Assembly (NCBI GenBank): GCA_037142875.1
Contig: JBAWZV010000006.1
Span: 1-64,000, forward strand
Source of the DNA: PALSA-600 sp037142875
Lineage (GTDB): Bacteria > Actinomycetota > Thermoleophilia > Gaiellales > Gaiellaceae
Direction of reading: 5' to 3'
DNA: 64,000 bases
A program made the position numbers and the translations under genes. Below are positions 24,906-33,052 of the stretch, one piece after another (the first letter of the stretch is position 1; every line of letters starts with the position of its first letter). The notes under the pieces are model-generated. The model made no database searches, was not told where the DNA came from, and saw nothing but the letters and a program-made list of their open reading frames with translations.

Positions 24906-26456
24906 GTGAGAGTCCTCGTCCGCGAAGAGATCGCCGAAGCCGGAGTCGAACTTCTCCGTGCGAATTTCGACGTCGATGTCGACTACGACAGCGACCTCGC
25001 GGAGATCATCGGCCTCTACGACGCGATCATCATTCGCTCCGCGTCGAAGCTCACGGCCGAGCTGATCGCGAAGGGCGACAACCTCAAGGTGATCGGCCGC
25101 GCCGGCGTCGGTGTCGACAACGTGGACGTGGACGCGGCGACGCGCCGCGGGATCGTCGTCGCGAACGCACCGGAGTCGAACGTCATATCGGCCGCCGAGC
25201 ACACGATCGGGCTCCTTGTCGCTCTCGCTCGCAACATCCCCCAGGCGCACGCGGCACTCGTTGAGGGTCGATGGGAGCGCTCGAAGTGGGGCGGCGTGGA
25301 GCTGGCCGAGAAGACGCTCGGCATCCTCGGGTTCGGCCGGATCGGGCAGCAGGTCGCCCGCCGCGCGCTCGGACTCCAGATGCGCGTCATCGCCTACGAC
25401 CCCTTTGTCTCTGCCGAGCGGTTCAAGGAGGTCGGTGTCGAGTCGGACACGATCGACGGCGTCCTCGCCCGGGCCGACTTCCTCACGCTGCATCTGCCGG
25501 CAAATGCCGAGACGCGAGGGCTGATCGGGACCGAATCGATCGCGAAGATGCGCGACGGCGTCCGGATCGTGAACGCCGCCCGCGGCGATCTCGTCGACGA
25601 CGACGCGCTGATCGCCGCGCTCGAGTCGGGCAAGGTCGCCGGTGCCGCGATCGACGTCTTCACGAAGGAGCCCTACAGCGGCCCGCTTCTGACCGCGCCG
25701 AACATCGTCCTCACCCCGCACCTCGCAGCCTCGACTGACGAGGCGCAGGACAGGGCAGGCGTCATCGTCGCCGAGCAGGTGGTCGCGGCGCTGAGCGGTG
25801 GTCTCGTCACGAACGCCGTCAACATCCCGACGGTCGGCGCCGAGGATCTCAAGGTGCTCGGCCCGTACGTGCCACTCGCGGCAAGCCTCGGGCGGCTCGC
25901 CCTCGAGCTCGTCCACGGGGAGACCGAGAAGATCTCGCTCGAGTACTACGGCGAGCTCTCGGAGCACGACACCCGCCTCCTGACGGTCGCCGCACTGAAC
26001 GGCGCGTTCAAGGGTCGCTCTGACCAGCCGGTCAACTACGTCAACGCGCCGCTCGTGGCCGCCGAGCGAGGGATCGAGGTCGTCGAGGAGCGCAGCCGCT
26101 CGGCGCGCGACTACACGAACCTGATCGCCGTCTCCGCGGGCGAGGCCCGCGTCGCCGGCACGACGATCGGCAAGGATCACCGGCAGTGGCTCGTATCGGC
26201 CTTCGGGTTCGACATCGAGATCGAGATCGCGCCACGGATGATCTTCCTGCGCTACGACGACGTGCCGGGCGTGATCGGCCGCGTCGGAACGTTGCTCGGC
26301 CAGGCCGGCGTGAACATCGCGAACCTGAACGTCGCCCGCAAGATTGAGGAGGGGAAGGCGCTGATGGTGCTCTCCCTCGACACGCCTGCGTCCGCCGAGG
26401 TGCTCGCAGCACTCGGCCACGGTGCAGACGACGTCATCCTCGTCGGCATGGAGTAG
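24906..26456 (+). CDS. serA: D-3-phosphoglycerate dehydrogenase, long form with ACT domain
   Basis: 516 residues. It performs the first step of serine synthesis. The substrate/NAD domains have GRAGVGVDNVDVDAATRRGI, the Rossmann motif LGILGFGRIGQQVA, NAARGDLVDD and the catalytic His in LTPHLAAST. An intervening ASB domain and a C-terminal ACT domain (PGVIGRVGTLLGQAGVNIANLNV) follow, as in the serine-inhibited Mycobacterium enzyme. The GTG at 24906 is the conserved start (VRVLVREEIAEAG). It is divergent from the sulfur operon; serine feeds cysteine synthesis. Confidence 0.96.
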   Translation: MRVLVREEIAEAGVELLRANFDVDVDYDSDLAEIIGLYDAIIIRSASKLTAELIAKGDNLKVIGRAGVGVDNVDVDAATRRGIVVANAPESNVISAAEHTIGLLVALARNIPQAHAALVEGRWERSKWGGVELAEKTLGILGFGRIGQQVARRALGLQMRVIAYDPFVSAERFKEVGVESDTIDGVLARADFLTLHLPANAETRGLIGTESIAKMRDGVRIVNAARGDLVDDDALIAALESGKVAGAAIDVFTKEPYSGPLLTAPNIVLTPHLAASTDEAQDRAGVIVAEQVVAALSGGLVTNAVNIPTVGAEDLKVLGPYVPLAASLGRLALELVHGETEKISLEYYGELSEHDTRLLTVAALNGAFKGRSDQPVNYVNAPLVAAERGIEVVEERSRSARDYTNLIAVSAGEARVAGTTIGKDHRQWLVSAFGFDIEIEIAPRMIFLRYDDVPGVIGRVGTLLGQAGVNIANLNVARKIEEGKALMVLSLDTPASAEVLAALGHGADDVILVGME

Positions 26457-26463
26457 CCCCCGC

Positions 26464-26480
26464 CGGGGCTCTCGGCCCCG
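26464..26480 (+). terminator. Short GC-rich hairpin after serA
   Basis: CGGGGC-TCTCG-GCCCCG begins 8 nt after the serA stop. It has a 6-bp stem and no T run, so it is at best a weak or factor-assisted terminator. Confidence 0.3.
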
Positions 26481-26526
26481 CCGCTGCGCCCCGATCGCCC
26501 GTTCCGGCGACCCGTGACGGTTTGTG

Positions 26527-26616
26527 TACCATCCCGGCCTGGTCGTGCACCGTGATGGGGTGCGGCCGAGGCATTGAGGCCTCAGGAGTCCTTTTCAGGC
26601 TCCTGGGGCTTTTTTT
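26527..26616 (+). promoter_or_regulatory. Candidate structured leader RNA with terminator before glnB-amtB
   Basis: An extended -10 (TGTGTACCAT, hexamer at 26527-26532) is followed by about 80 nt. This includes a CGGCC...GGCCG outer stem with inner GCACC/GGGTGC pairing (about 26535-26569), then a strong intrinsic terminator: GCCTCAGGAG (26579-26588) with CTCCTGGGGC (26600-26609) and seven T residues (26610-26616). The glnB ribosome binding site comes 13 nt later. A terminator between a promoter and its first gene implies conditional readthrough, so a nitrogen-responsive riboswitch or antiterminator is plausible. I do not recognise it as a known RNA class. Confidence 0.5.
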
Positions 26617-26640
26617 GTGGTCAAACGCGAAGGAGGAGGC

Positions 26641-26994
26641 ATGGTCAAGGTAGAGGCGGTGGTCATCCGGGAACGGATCGAGACTGTCATCGACGCAGTC
26701 GAGGAGGCCACGGGCCACGTCGGCGTAACCGTGATCGAAGCCGTCGGCCATGGCCGACAGCGGGGAATCACGCACGAGTATCGGGGTCGGGTGTTCGAGT
26801 CGCGCTTCCTGCCGAAGGCGCTCCTCACCTTCCTCGTCAAGGACGAGATCGCCGACGCCGTTGCGAAGGCCGTCTCGGACGCTGCGCGCAGTGGGCATGA
26901 GTCCGGCGACGGGATCTGCTGGCTGACGCCGGTTCAGAACGTCGTGCACAACCGCACCGGGAAGCTTCTGGAGGAGGTGGACGCAGGTGTCTAG
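26641..26994 (+). CDS. PII nitrogen regulatory protein
   Basis: 117 residues, GlnB/GlnK family. The trimeric sensor of ATP/ADP and 2-oxoglutarate regulates the adjacent ammonium channel. Conserved parts are KVEAVVIRERIETVIDAV, the T-loop region GHGRQRGITHEYRGR with a Tyr at the usual modification site, FLPKALLTFLV, and the nucleotide-binding SGDGICWLTPVQNVVHNRTG. The T-loop and tail are somewhat divergent from standard GlnK. AAGGAGGAGG precedes the ATG. It overlaps amtB by 8 nt. Confidence 0.93.
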   Translation: MVKVEAVVIRERIETVIDAVEEATGHVGVTVIEAVGHGRQRGITHEYRGRVFESRFLPKALLTFLVKDEIADAVAKAVSDAARSGHESGDGICWLTPVQNVVHNRTGKLLEEVDAGV

Positions 26995-28459
26995 CCTCGT
27001 CGCAGACGCCACCAACCCGCAGCTCCTCGTTGCTGCGAGCACCATCTGGATCGTCGTCACGGCCGTGCTCGTGATGTTCATGCAGGCGGGCTTCGCGTTC
27101 CTCGAGGCCGGTCTGACGCGGATGAAGAACGCCGGCCACATCGCCGGCAAGAACGTCCTGATCTTCGCCGTCTGCTCGATCGTCTACTGGGCAGTCGGCT
27201 TCGGGATCGCCTTCGGTGACGGCGGGAACGCGCTCTTCGGCGGCTCCGGGTTCTTCCCGTCGGTGAACGACCTGACGAGCGTGCCGCTCCTCGCGGGCGA
27301 CGCCTACAACGGTGCGTTCAGCTGGTTTGCCGAGGTACCGGGCGCAGGCGGCTACCTCTTCGAGGTCGTGTTCGCCGGCGTCTCGCTCGCGATCGTCTGG
27401 GGCTCGATGGCCGAGCGGGCCAAGCTCTGGGTCTACTTCGCGTTCGGGATCGTCTTCACGGTGATCTACTCGATCACGTCGCACTGGATCTGGAGCCCGG
27501 ACGGCTGGCTCTTCAAGGGCACGCTCGCCGACAAGATCGGTCTCGGCACGCTCGGAATGCAGGACTTCGCCGGGTCGACCGTCGTCCACTACCAGGGCGC
27601 GCTCGCAGCGCTCGCCGGGGCGCTGTTGCTCGGCCCGCGGATCGGCAAGTTCGGGACTGACGGCCGCGCGAACGCGATTCCGGGCCACAACATCCCGTAC
27701 GCCGTGCTCGGCACGTTCATCCTCTGGTTCGGCTGGTTCGGCTTCAACCCGGGCTCGACGCTCTCGGTCGACTTCGGCGGGTTCGGCTTCTTCGCCTACG
27801 TCGCAACGACGACGAACATCGCTGCGGCGGCAGGCGCTCTCGGCGGCATCGCCACGTCGATGATCGTGCTGAAGAAGCCCGACCTCTCGATGATGCTGAA
27901 CGGCGTGATCGCCGCGCTCGTTGCGATCACGGCAGCGTCAGGGTTCGTCGCCCCCTGGGCGGCAGTCGTGATCGGTCTCGTCTCCGGGTTCATCGCCGTT
28001 GTCGGCGTGATCTGGGTCGAGGGTCGTGGTCTCGATGATCCGATCGGTGCGGTTGCAGTCCACGGCATGTCCGGTGTCTGGGGCACGCTCGCCTGCGGTC
28101 TGTTCACCGTGCCGGTGCTGGCGACGAACCTGGCGACCGGCCAGGGCGGGCTCGTCTACACCGGCAGCTTCCGGCAGCTCGGTGTGCAGGCGCTCGGTAT
28201 CGCGGTCGTCGGCGCCTGGACGTTCTCGGCCTCGTTCGGGAGCCTCTGGGTGATGAAGAAGATCTGGGGCATCCGTGTCCACGAAGAGGCAGAGACCCTC
28301 GGTCTCGACGTCTCCGAGCACGGCATGTGGGGCTACCCCGAGTTCTACATTCCGGTTCCGGGCGGGTACGGGACGGAGTCGCACGGCTCGATGATGGGTG
28401 CCACCTCGCACTCCCACGCTTCGAGCGCACCGGTGGTGCCTCCGCCTACTCCGGCATAG
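26987..28459 (+). CDS. amtB: Ammonium transporter Amt
   Basis: 490 residues with about 11 transmembrane helices. The twin-His pore is represented by STVVHYQGAL and AVAVHGMSGVWGTLACG; the signature region is DFAGSTVVH and WFGFNPGS. The GTG start lies inside the end of the PII gene, typical of glnK-amtB pairs. The C-terminal cytoplasmic tail (from about residue 420) includes a Pro/Ser/His-rich stretch after the PII-binding helix. It is followed by a strong hairpin terminator. Confidence 0.96.
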   Translation: MSSLVADATNPQLLVAASTIWIVVTAVLVMFMQAGFAFLEAGLTRMKNAGHIAGKNVLIFAVCSIVYWAVGFGIAFGDGGNALFGGSGFFPSVNDLTSVPLLAGDAYNGAFSWFAEVPGAGGYLFEVVFAGVSLAIVWGSMAERAKLWVYFAFGIVFTVIYSITSHWIWSPDGWLFKGTLADKIGLGTLGMQDFAGSTVVHYQGALAALAGALLLGPRIGKFGTDGRANAIPGHNIPYAVLGTFILWFGWFGFNPGSTLSVDFGGFGFFAYVATTTNIAAAAGALGGIATSMIVLKKPDLSMMLNGVIAALVAITAASGFVAPWAAVVIGLVSGFIAVVGVIWVEGRGLDDPIGAVAVHGMSGVWGTLACGLFTVPVLATNLATGQGGLVYTGSFRQLGVQALGIAVVGAWTFSASFGSLWVMKKIWGIRVHEEAETLGLDVSEHGMWGYPEFYIPVPGGYGTESHGSMMGATSHSHASSAPVVPPPTPA

Positions 28460-28470
28460 CGTCGCTCTAT

Positions 28471-28506
28471 GTGGGGCGGGACGGCTCTAGGGCCGTTCCG
28501 CCCCAC
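28471..28506. terminator. Bidirectional hairpin between amtB and cysO
   Basis: GTGGGGCGG-G-ACGGC-TCTAGG-GCCGT-T-CCGCCCCAC forms 14 bp with one G-T mismatch. It begins 11 nt after the amtB stop. On the other strand it contains the last codons and the stop codon of cysO (28487), so the terminator and coding end overlap. Confidence 0.7.
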
Positions 28507-28768
28507 CTGCGACTGCAGGCAGGAGGATCACGGTCGCGCTTGCGCCGACCGCGGTGTCGAGGCCCTGGAAGAGGCGAACGTCGGAGCCGTCGACGAAGAC
28601 GTTCAGAAACTGCGGCAGTTCCTCACCCTCGAAGATGCGGGAGCGAAGTGACGGGTACGTCGCGATCAGATCCTCGAGCACCTCGCGGACGGTCGTGCCG
28701 GCAGCCTCGACGTTGCGGTTGCCGCCAGCCTCGGGGCGAAGGATCGGCGGGATGCGGATCGTCGGCAC
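28487..28768 (-). CDS. CysO/MoaD/ThiS-like sulfur carrier with a C-terminal extension
   Basis: 93-residue beta-grasp protein. The sequence runs PTIRIPPILRPEAGG at the start and TVILLPAVAGG near the end, closely resembling Mycobacterium CysO, which carries sulfide as a thiocarboxylate for cysteine synthesis. Unlike CysO it does not stop at the Gly-Gly: four residues (AERP) follow, so maturation would need a protease such as a JAMM (Mec-type) enzyme. The GTG at 28768 is the start by alignment. It lies 10 nt after the MFS gene. No MoeZ or CysM gene is in the window. Confidence 0.85.
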   Translation of the reverse strand: MPTIRIPPILRPEAGGNRNVEAAGTTVREVLEDLIATYPSLRSRIFEGEELPQFLNVFVDGSDVRLFQGLDTAVGASATVILLPAVAGGAERP

Positions 28769-28778
28769 GCCCGGAAGG

Positions 28779-30047
28779 TTACCCTGACGCCGCGATCGCC
28801 CCGGCGCCATCCGGCCGGAGGTCTTCGAGGCGGTCGATTCGGGCAAGCGCAGGCCAGAGCTTCATGCTTGCCCCCGCAAGCCCGATCGTGACGGCGCCTC
28901 CTGCGACGACCGAGGCGACGGTGCCGAAGAGCGCTGCCGCTGCGCCTGACTCGAACGCACCGAGCTCATTTGAGGCGCTGATGAACACCATCTCGACTGC
29001 AAGGACCCGACCTCGAAGCTCGTCAGGGGTTGCGAGTGCGACGGTCGCTCCGCGGATGTTCATCGAGTACATGTCGACAAAGCCGCTGATCGCAAGGGCG
29101 AGGAGGGAGAGCCAGAGCCAGTTCGAGAGCCCGAAGACGACCTGGGTCGCGCCGAAGATCGCAACCACGATGAGGAGAGTCCGCCCGGCATGGCTCCTCA
29201 GCGGTCGATGGGCCAGGAGCACGCCGGCCGCCACCGCGCCGACCGCTGGCGCGCTGCGGAGCAGGCCGAGACCTGCAGGCCCGGTATGGAGAATCGTGCG
29301 TGCGAAGACCGGCGCGAGGGCGATGGCCCCGCCGAACAGGACCGCAAACAGGTCGAGCGTGATCGCGCCGAGAAGCACGGGCGTTGCCCGGATGAAGCGG
29401 ATCCCCGCAAAGACGCTGTTGAGGCTCAGCGGCTCCGACAGCGGCGTCGACCTGGGCTCGTCGACCGCGAGAATCGCGACGACGCCGAGAGCGAGCATTC
29501 CGACTCCGATTCCATAGACGAGCTGCGGCGAGACGATGAAGAGGAATCCACCAAGCGCGGGTCCCGTGATGACGGCGATCTGGAAGGCGATCGCTCGGAG
29601 CGCCATCGCGCTCTGGATGATCTCGTAGGGGACGACCATGGCCGGCAGGGCACGACCAGGCGGGATCCCGATCGCTGCAGTTGTTCCGGTTGCGGCGGCA
29701 AGAGCAAGGAACGGCCAGAGCTGCCGCGCTCCCGAGAGCGACACGACGAGAAGCAGCGCGACGACACCCGTCTCGAGGAACGTCGCGATCGCGAAGATGC
29801 GCCGACGAGAGAACCGGTCGGAGAGATGCCCGGCCGGAAGAGCGAGGAGTGGGAGCGGAATGAACGTGCAGAGACCGACGAGTCCGAGATCGAGCGCCGA
29901 GCGGTGGATCGCGTAGACCTGCCAGCCGACCGCAACCGCTGTCATCTGCGTACCGAAGTTGCTCACGAGCAGCGCGACCCAGAGCAGTGCGTAGTCGCGG
30001 CTCCGGAGCGCAGGCGGAAGTCGCCTGCGGAATCGAGCCCCCATCAT
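28779..30047 (-). CDS. MFS transporter (EntS/MFS_3-type exporter)
   Basis: About 422 residues with 12 predicted helices. The N-terminal basic stretch RSRDYALLWVALLVSNFGTQMTAVAVGWQVY and the loop GHLSDRFSRRRIFA (the 2-3 loop MFS motif) are typical of the EntS-like multidrug or siderophore exporter group. A second ATG at 30044 is an equally good start; GGGTGG precedes both. The substrate is unknown. The linkage to cysO (10-nt gap) suggests co-transcription but no obvious shared function. Confidence 0.88.
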   Translation of the reverse strand: MMGARFRRRLPPALRSRDYALLWVALLVSNFGTQMTAVAVGWQVYAIHRSALDLGLVGLCTFIPLPLLALPAGHLSDRFSRRRIFAIATFLETGVVALLLVVSLSGARQLWPFLALAAATGTTAAIGIPPGRALPAMVVPYEIIQSAMALRAIAFQIAVITGPALGGFLFIVSPQLVYGIGVGMLALGVVAILAVDEPRSTPLSEPLSLNSVFAGIRFIRATPVLLGAITLDLFAVLFGGAIALAPVFARTILHTGPAGLGLLRSAPAVGAVAAGVLLAHRPLRSHAGRTLLIVVAIFGATQVVFGLSNWLWLSLLALAISGFVDMYSMNIRGATVALATPDELRGRVLAVEMVFISASNELGAFESGAAAALFGTVASVVAGGAVTIGLAGASMKLWPALARIDRLEDLRPDGAGAIAASG

Positions 30048-30091
30048 CCACCCAGTATGGAGAAAGGGCGCCGGCTGCCCGGCTCCCGCTC

Positions 30092-30284
30092 TCAGTCGTC
30101 TTCGGCGAGGATGCGGTAGAGCGCACGACGGGCATCGTTCAGAACCTTCGCGGACCCGTTCGGGCATGCCTTCGCCTGTCAGCTCCCACGGGCGGCCGAA
30201 CCGCTCGCGGTGCTCATCGAGATGGGCTCGTCCGGCGTCGGTGAGCTGAGCGGTCGACGATTTCCGCGTACGGCGCTTCGCTAC
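30092..30284 (-). pseudogene. Small frameshifted gene upstream of the MFS gene
   Basis: Two segments of clear coding character lie in different frames: AKRRTRKSSTAQLTDAGRAHLDEHRERFGRPWEL and then KVLNDARRALYRILAEDD ending at TGA (30092). Removing one G near 30143-30149 would join them into one basic protein of about 63 residues. No start codon is visible before the first segment, which runs toward the thrS promoter. It is either a decaying gene or a base error. The family is unknown. Confidence 0.35.
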
Positions 30285-30319
30285 GGGCGCCGTGCGCGCC
30301 TGCTCTCTCTCACGCGACG

Positions 30320-30325
30320 TATCCT
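30320..30325 (+). promoter_or_regulatory. thrS -10 element, leaderless transcript
   Basis: TATCCT ends exactly 6 nt before the thrS ATG, placing the transcription start on the A of the start codon. No ribosome binding site precedes thrS, consistent with leaderless translation. Confidence 0.5.
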
Positions 30326-30331
30326 GTCGCG

Positions 30332-32236
30332 ATGAAGGTCGTCCTCCCCGACGGGAAAGAGCTAGAGCTCGCAGACGGTGCAACCGGCCTCGACGCGGCG
30401 CTCGCGATCGGGCCGAAGCTCGCCGAGCAGGCCGTTCTCGTCCGTGTAGACGGCGAGATCCAGGACGTCCGGGCGCCTCTGCGCGACGGGCAGGCGATCC
30501 GGTTTCTGACGACGCGCGACAAGACCGACCCCGACGCCCTCGCCGTGCTGCGCCACTCGAGCGCGCACCTTCTGGCCGAGGCCGTCCGGCGCCTGCACCC
30601 CGGCGTGAAGATCGCAATCGGCCCGCCGATCGACAACGGCTTCTACTACGACTTCGAGTTCCCCGAGCCGATCAGCGACTCGGCGCTCGAGCAGATCGAG
30701 GCCGAGGTGCTGCGCGAGATCGCCGAGGGTCGCACGTGGTCGCGTGAGGAGATCAGCCGCGACGAGGCGAAGGTGCGCTTTGGTGCCGAGGGCGAGACCT
30801 ACAAGGTCGAGCTCGTCGACACGGCCGAGGGCGACATCTCGCTCTACACCCAGTCCCACGACGGTGTCGAGGAGTTCACAGACCTCTGCCGTGGGCCGCA
30901 CCTGCAAGACGCGAGCCCGATCAAGGCCTTCAAGCTGACCTCGCTGGCCGGCGCGTACTGGCGCGGAGACGAGCGCAACGCGCAGCTCACCCGCATCTAC
31001 GGCACCGCCTTCTACGCCCAGGCAGACCTCGACGCCCACCTCGAACGCCTCGAGGAGGCACGCAAGCGCGACCATCGCCGCCTCGGCGTGCAGCTCGACC
31101 TCTTCCACTTCTCCGACCTCTCACCCGGCTCGCCGTTCTGGCACCCCAAGGGGATGGTGATCTGGAACGTGCTCGAGGATCTGCGCCGTCGCGAGAACGC
31201 GGCCCGCGGCTACGTCGAGGTGCGGACGCCCCAGATCTACGACAAGGAGCTCTGGGTCACCTCCGGCCATTGGGAGAAGTACCGCGAGAACATGTTCACG
31301 TTCGCCTCGGAGGAGCGCGAGTTCGGGCTGAAGCCGATGAACTGCCCTGGCCACTGCGCGCTCTACGCGCACGGCACCGTGAGCTACCGCGAGCTGCCGC
31401 TCCGCATGGCAGAGGCCGGAGTGCTGCACCGCGACGAGCTCGCCGGGGCGCTCCACGGCCTCCTGCGTGTCCGGATGTTCTCGCAGGACGACGCCCACAT
31501 CTTCTGCACCACCGAGCAGGTCGAGGACGAGGTGCTCGGCTGCCTCGACTTCGGCTACTCGATCTACGAGCGGCTCGGGCTCGAGATCCGCGTCGAGCTC
31601 TCGACCCGCCCCGAGAACAAGCTCGGCACCGACGAGGAGTGGGACGCCGCCGAGGGCGCGCTCGCCGCTGCCCTCGACCGCCGGGGCATCGCCTACACGG
31701 TGAACGCCGGGGACGGTGCGTTCTACGGCCCCAAGATCGACCTGCACATGCTCGACTCGCTCGGGCGCGCCTGGCAGATCGGCACCGTGCAGCTCGACTT
31801 CCAGCTGCCGCAGCGCTTCGGGCTCACCTACCAGGGGGCCGACAACGTCGAGCACACCCCGGTGATGATCCACCGCGCGCTGATCGGCTCGTTCGAGCGG
31901 TTCATCGGCATCCTGATCGAGCACTTCGGCGGTGCCTTCCCGTACTGGCTTGCGCCCGTGCAGGTGCGGGTGCTCCCGGTGAGCCCGCAGCACCGCGAAG
32001 CAGCCCAGGCGCTCGTGGCGAACCTGCGCGGCGCTCGCGTCGAGATCGACGAGTCGGCGGAGACCGTCGGCAAGCGAATTCGCAACGCAGAGCTCGACAA
32101 GATCCCGTTCACGGTCGTCTACGGCGACGCCGAAAGCGACGAGTCGCTGGCGATCCGAGAGCACGGCGGCGGACAGTCGACAAGGTCGCTCGCCGAATTC
32201 CGTGCATTGCTTGCTAGTCTGTCCGTTGACAAGTAG
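30332..32236 (+). CDS. thrS: Threonyl-tRNA synthetase
   Basis: 634 residues, complete four-domain form. An N-terminal TGS domain comes first, then the editing domain with HSSAHLLAEAV and the Zn-binding-type CRGPHL, the class II catalytic core (MNCPGHCALYAH with the zinc Cys; GLLRVRMFSQDDAH; the GSFERFIGIL motif 3 region) and the C-terminal anticodon-binding domain. The ATG at 30332 fits a leaderless start. The translation factor/ribosomal protein genes infC-rpmI-rplT follow on the same strand. Confidence 0.97.
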   Translation: MKVVLPDGKELELADGATGLDAALAIGPKLAEQAVLVRVDGEIQDVRAPLRDGQAIRFLTTRDKTDPDALAVLRHSSAHLLAEAVRRLHPGVKIAIGPPIDNGFYYDFEFPEPISDSALEQIEAEVLREIAEGRTWSREEISRDEAKVRFGAEGETYKVELVDTAEGDISLYTQSHDGVEEFTDLCRGPHLQDASPIKAFKLTSLAGAYWRGDERNAQLTRIYGTAFYAQADLDAHLERLEEARKRDHRRLGVQLDLFHFSDLSPGSPFWHPKGMVIWNVLEDLRRRENAARGYVEVRTPQIYDKELWVTSGHWEKYRENMFTFASEEREFGLKPMNCPGHCALYAHGTVSYRELPLRMAEAGVLHRDELAGALHGLLRVRMFSQDDAHIFCTTEQVEDEVLGCLDFGYSIYERLGLEIRVELSTRPENKLGTDEEWDAAEGALAAALDRRGIAYTVNAGDGAFYGPKIDLHMLDSLGRAWQIGTVQLDFQLPQRFGLTYQGADNVEHTPVMIHRALIGSFERFIGILIEHFGGAFPYWLAPVQVRVLPVSPQHREAAQALVANLRGARVEIDESAETVGKRIRNAELDKIPFTVVYGDAESDESLAIREHGGGQSTRSLAEFRALLASLSVDK

Positions 32237-32239
32237 GGG

Positions 32240-32375
32240 CGGAACCGTTCCTCACCTCCTGGCTCGCGCTTCGGAGGTTCAACCAAGTTGGGTTGAGACC
32301 GGTCCCGGTCGCTGCTTGTCAGCGGTTTTTCCATTTCCGAAGGAGGGACATCTCAGCTTGGTGACGCAGATTTGA
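32240..32375 (+). promoter_or_regulatory. infC leader with hairpins and a five-codon upstream ORF
   Basis: Three hairpins are visible: CCTCC...GGAGG (about 32256-32278), TCAACC/GGTTGA (32279-32296) and CGCTG-CTTGT-CAGCG (32311-32325) followed by TTTTT (32327-32331), the last resembling an attenuator. AGGAGGG at 32341-32347 is too far from the infC TTG (32372) but well placed for a mini-ORF TTG GTG ACG CAG ATT TGA at 32358-32375, whose stop overlaps the infC start. infC operons are often feedback-controlled through L20 binding or rare start codons. Confidence 0.4.
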
Positions 32376-33052
32376 GACCACGTCGGTTCTCGTTCGAGCC
32401 GCCGCGCCGCCCGGAGCCGCAGGCTCGGATCAATGATGGGATCCGTGTTCCCCGTGTGCGCCTGATCGGCGAGGAGGGGCAGCAGCTCGGGATCAAGACC
32501 AGCGACGAAGCGCGTGCGTACGCCTTCGAGAAGGGTCTCGATCTCGTTGAGGTCGCCGCCCAGGCCGATCCGCCCGTCGCCAAGGTGATGGACTACGGCA
32601 AGTTTCGCTACGAGCTCGAGCAGAAGGCGAAGCAGGCGCGGAAGAACCAGACTCAGATCCACGTCAAGGAGATCAAGCTCAGACCCAAGATTGGTATTCA
32701 CGACTACGAGACCAAGCGAGGCCATGTCACCCGTTTCCTGAACCAGCGGGCGAAGGTCAAGGTCACGATCATGTTCCGAGGCCGCGAACGCGAGCATCCG
32801 GATCGCGGTCGCGACCTCCTGATGAGGCTCGCCGAGGACATCAAGGAGCTCGGAACGATCGAGCTCCAGCCGCTCCTCGAAGGTCGCAACATGACAATGG
32901 TTCTGGCGCCGACGAAGAACGCAGGGGTGAAGAAAGATGCCGAAGATGAAGAGGAACTCGGGAGCGAAGAAGAAGTTCAAGGTGACGGGGACGGGCCGTC
33001 TGCTGCGCCGGAAGGCGGGGCAGAGCCACAACCTGGAGACGAAGTCGCCTAA
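32372..33052 (+). CDS. infC: Translation initiation factor IF-3
   Basis: 226 residues. N-domain: RINDGIRVPRVRLIGEEGQQLGI and ADPPVAKVMDYGKFRYE. C-domain: KEIKLRPKIGIHDYETKRGHVTRFL and KVTIMFRGREREHP. It prevents subunit association and checks the initiator tRNA. TTG is the only near-cognate start in frame here, and rare start codons are a known feature of infC. The last 38 residues form an acidic tail encoded in a different frame from the overlapping rpmI start, an overlap of 116 nt. The conserved fold ends near residue 188. Confidence 0.95.
   Translation: MRPRRFSFEPPRRPEPQARINDGIRVPRVRLIGEEGQQLGIKTSDEARAYAFEKGLDLVEVAAQADPPVAKVMDYGKFRYELEQKAKQARKNQTQIHVKEIKLRPKIGIHDYETKRGHVTRFLNQRAKVKVTIMFRGREREHPDRGRDLLMRLAEDIKELGTIELQPLLEGRNMTMVLAPTKNAGVKKDAEDEEELGSEEEVQGDGDGPSAAPEGGAEPQPGDEVA

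Noticed and set aside
32226..32231. TTGACA at the end of thrS as a -35 for infC.
   Set aside because: No acceptable -10 lies 16-18 nt downstream (TCCTCA). infC may still have a promoter, but this site alone does not support it.
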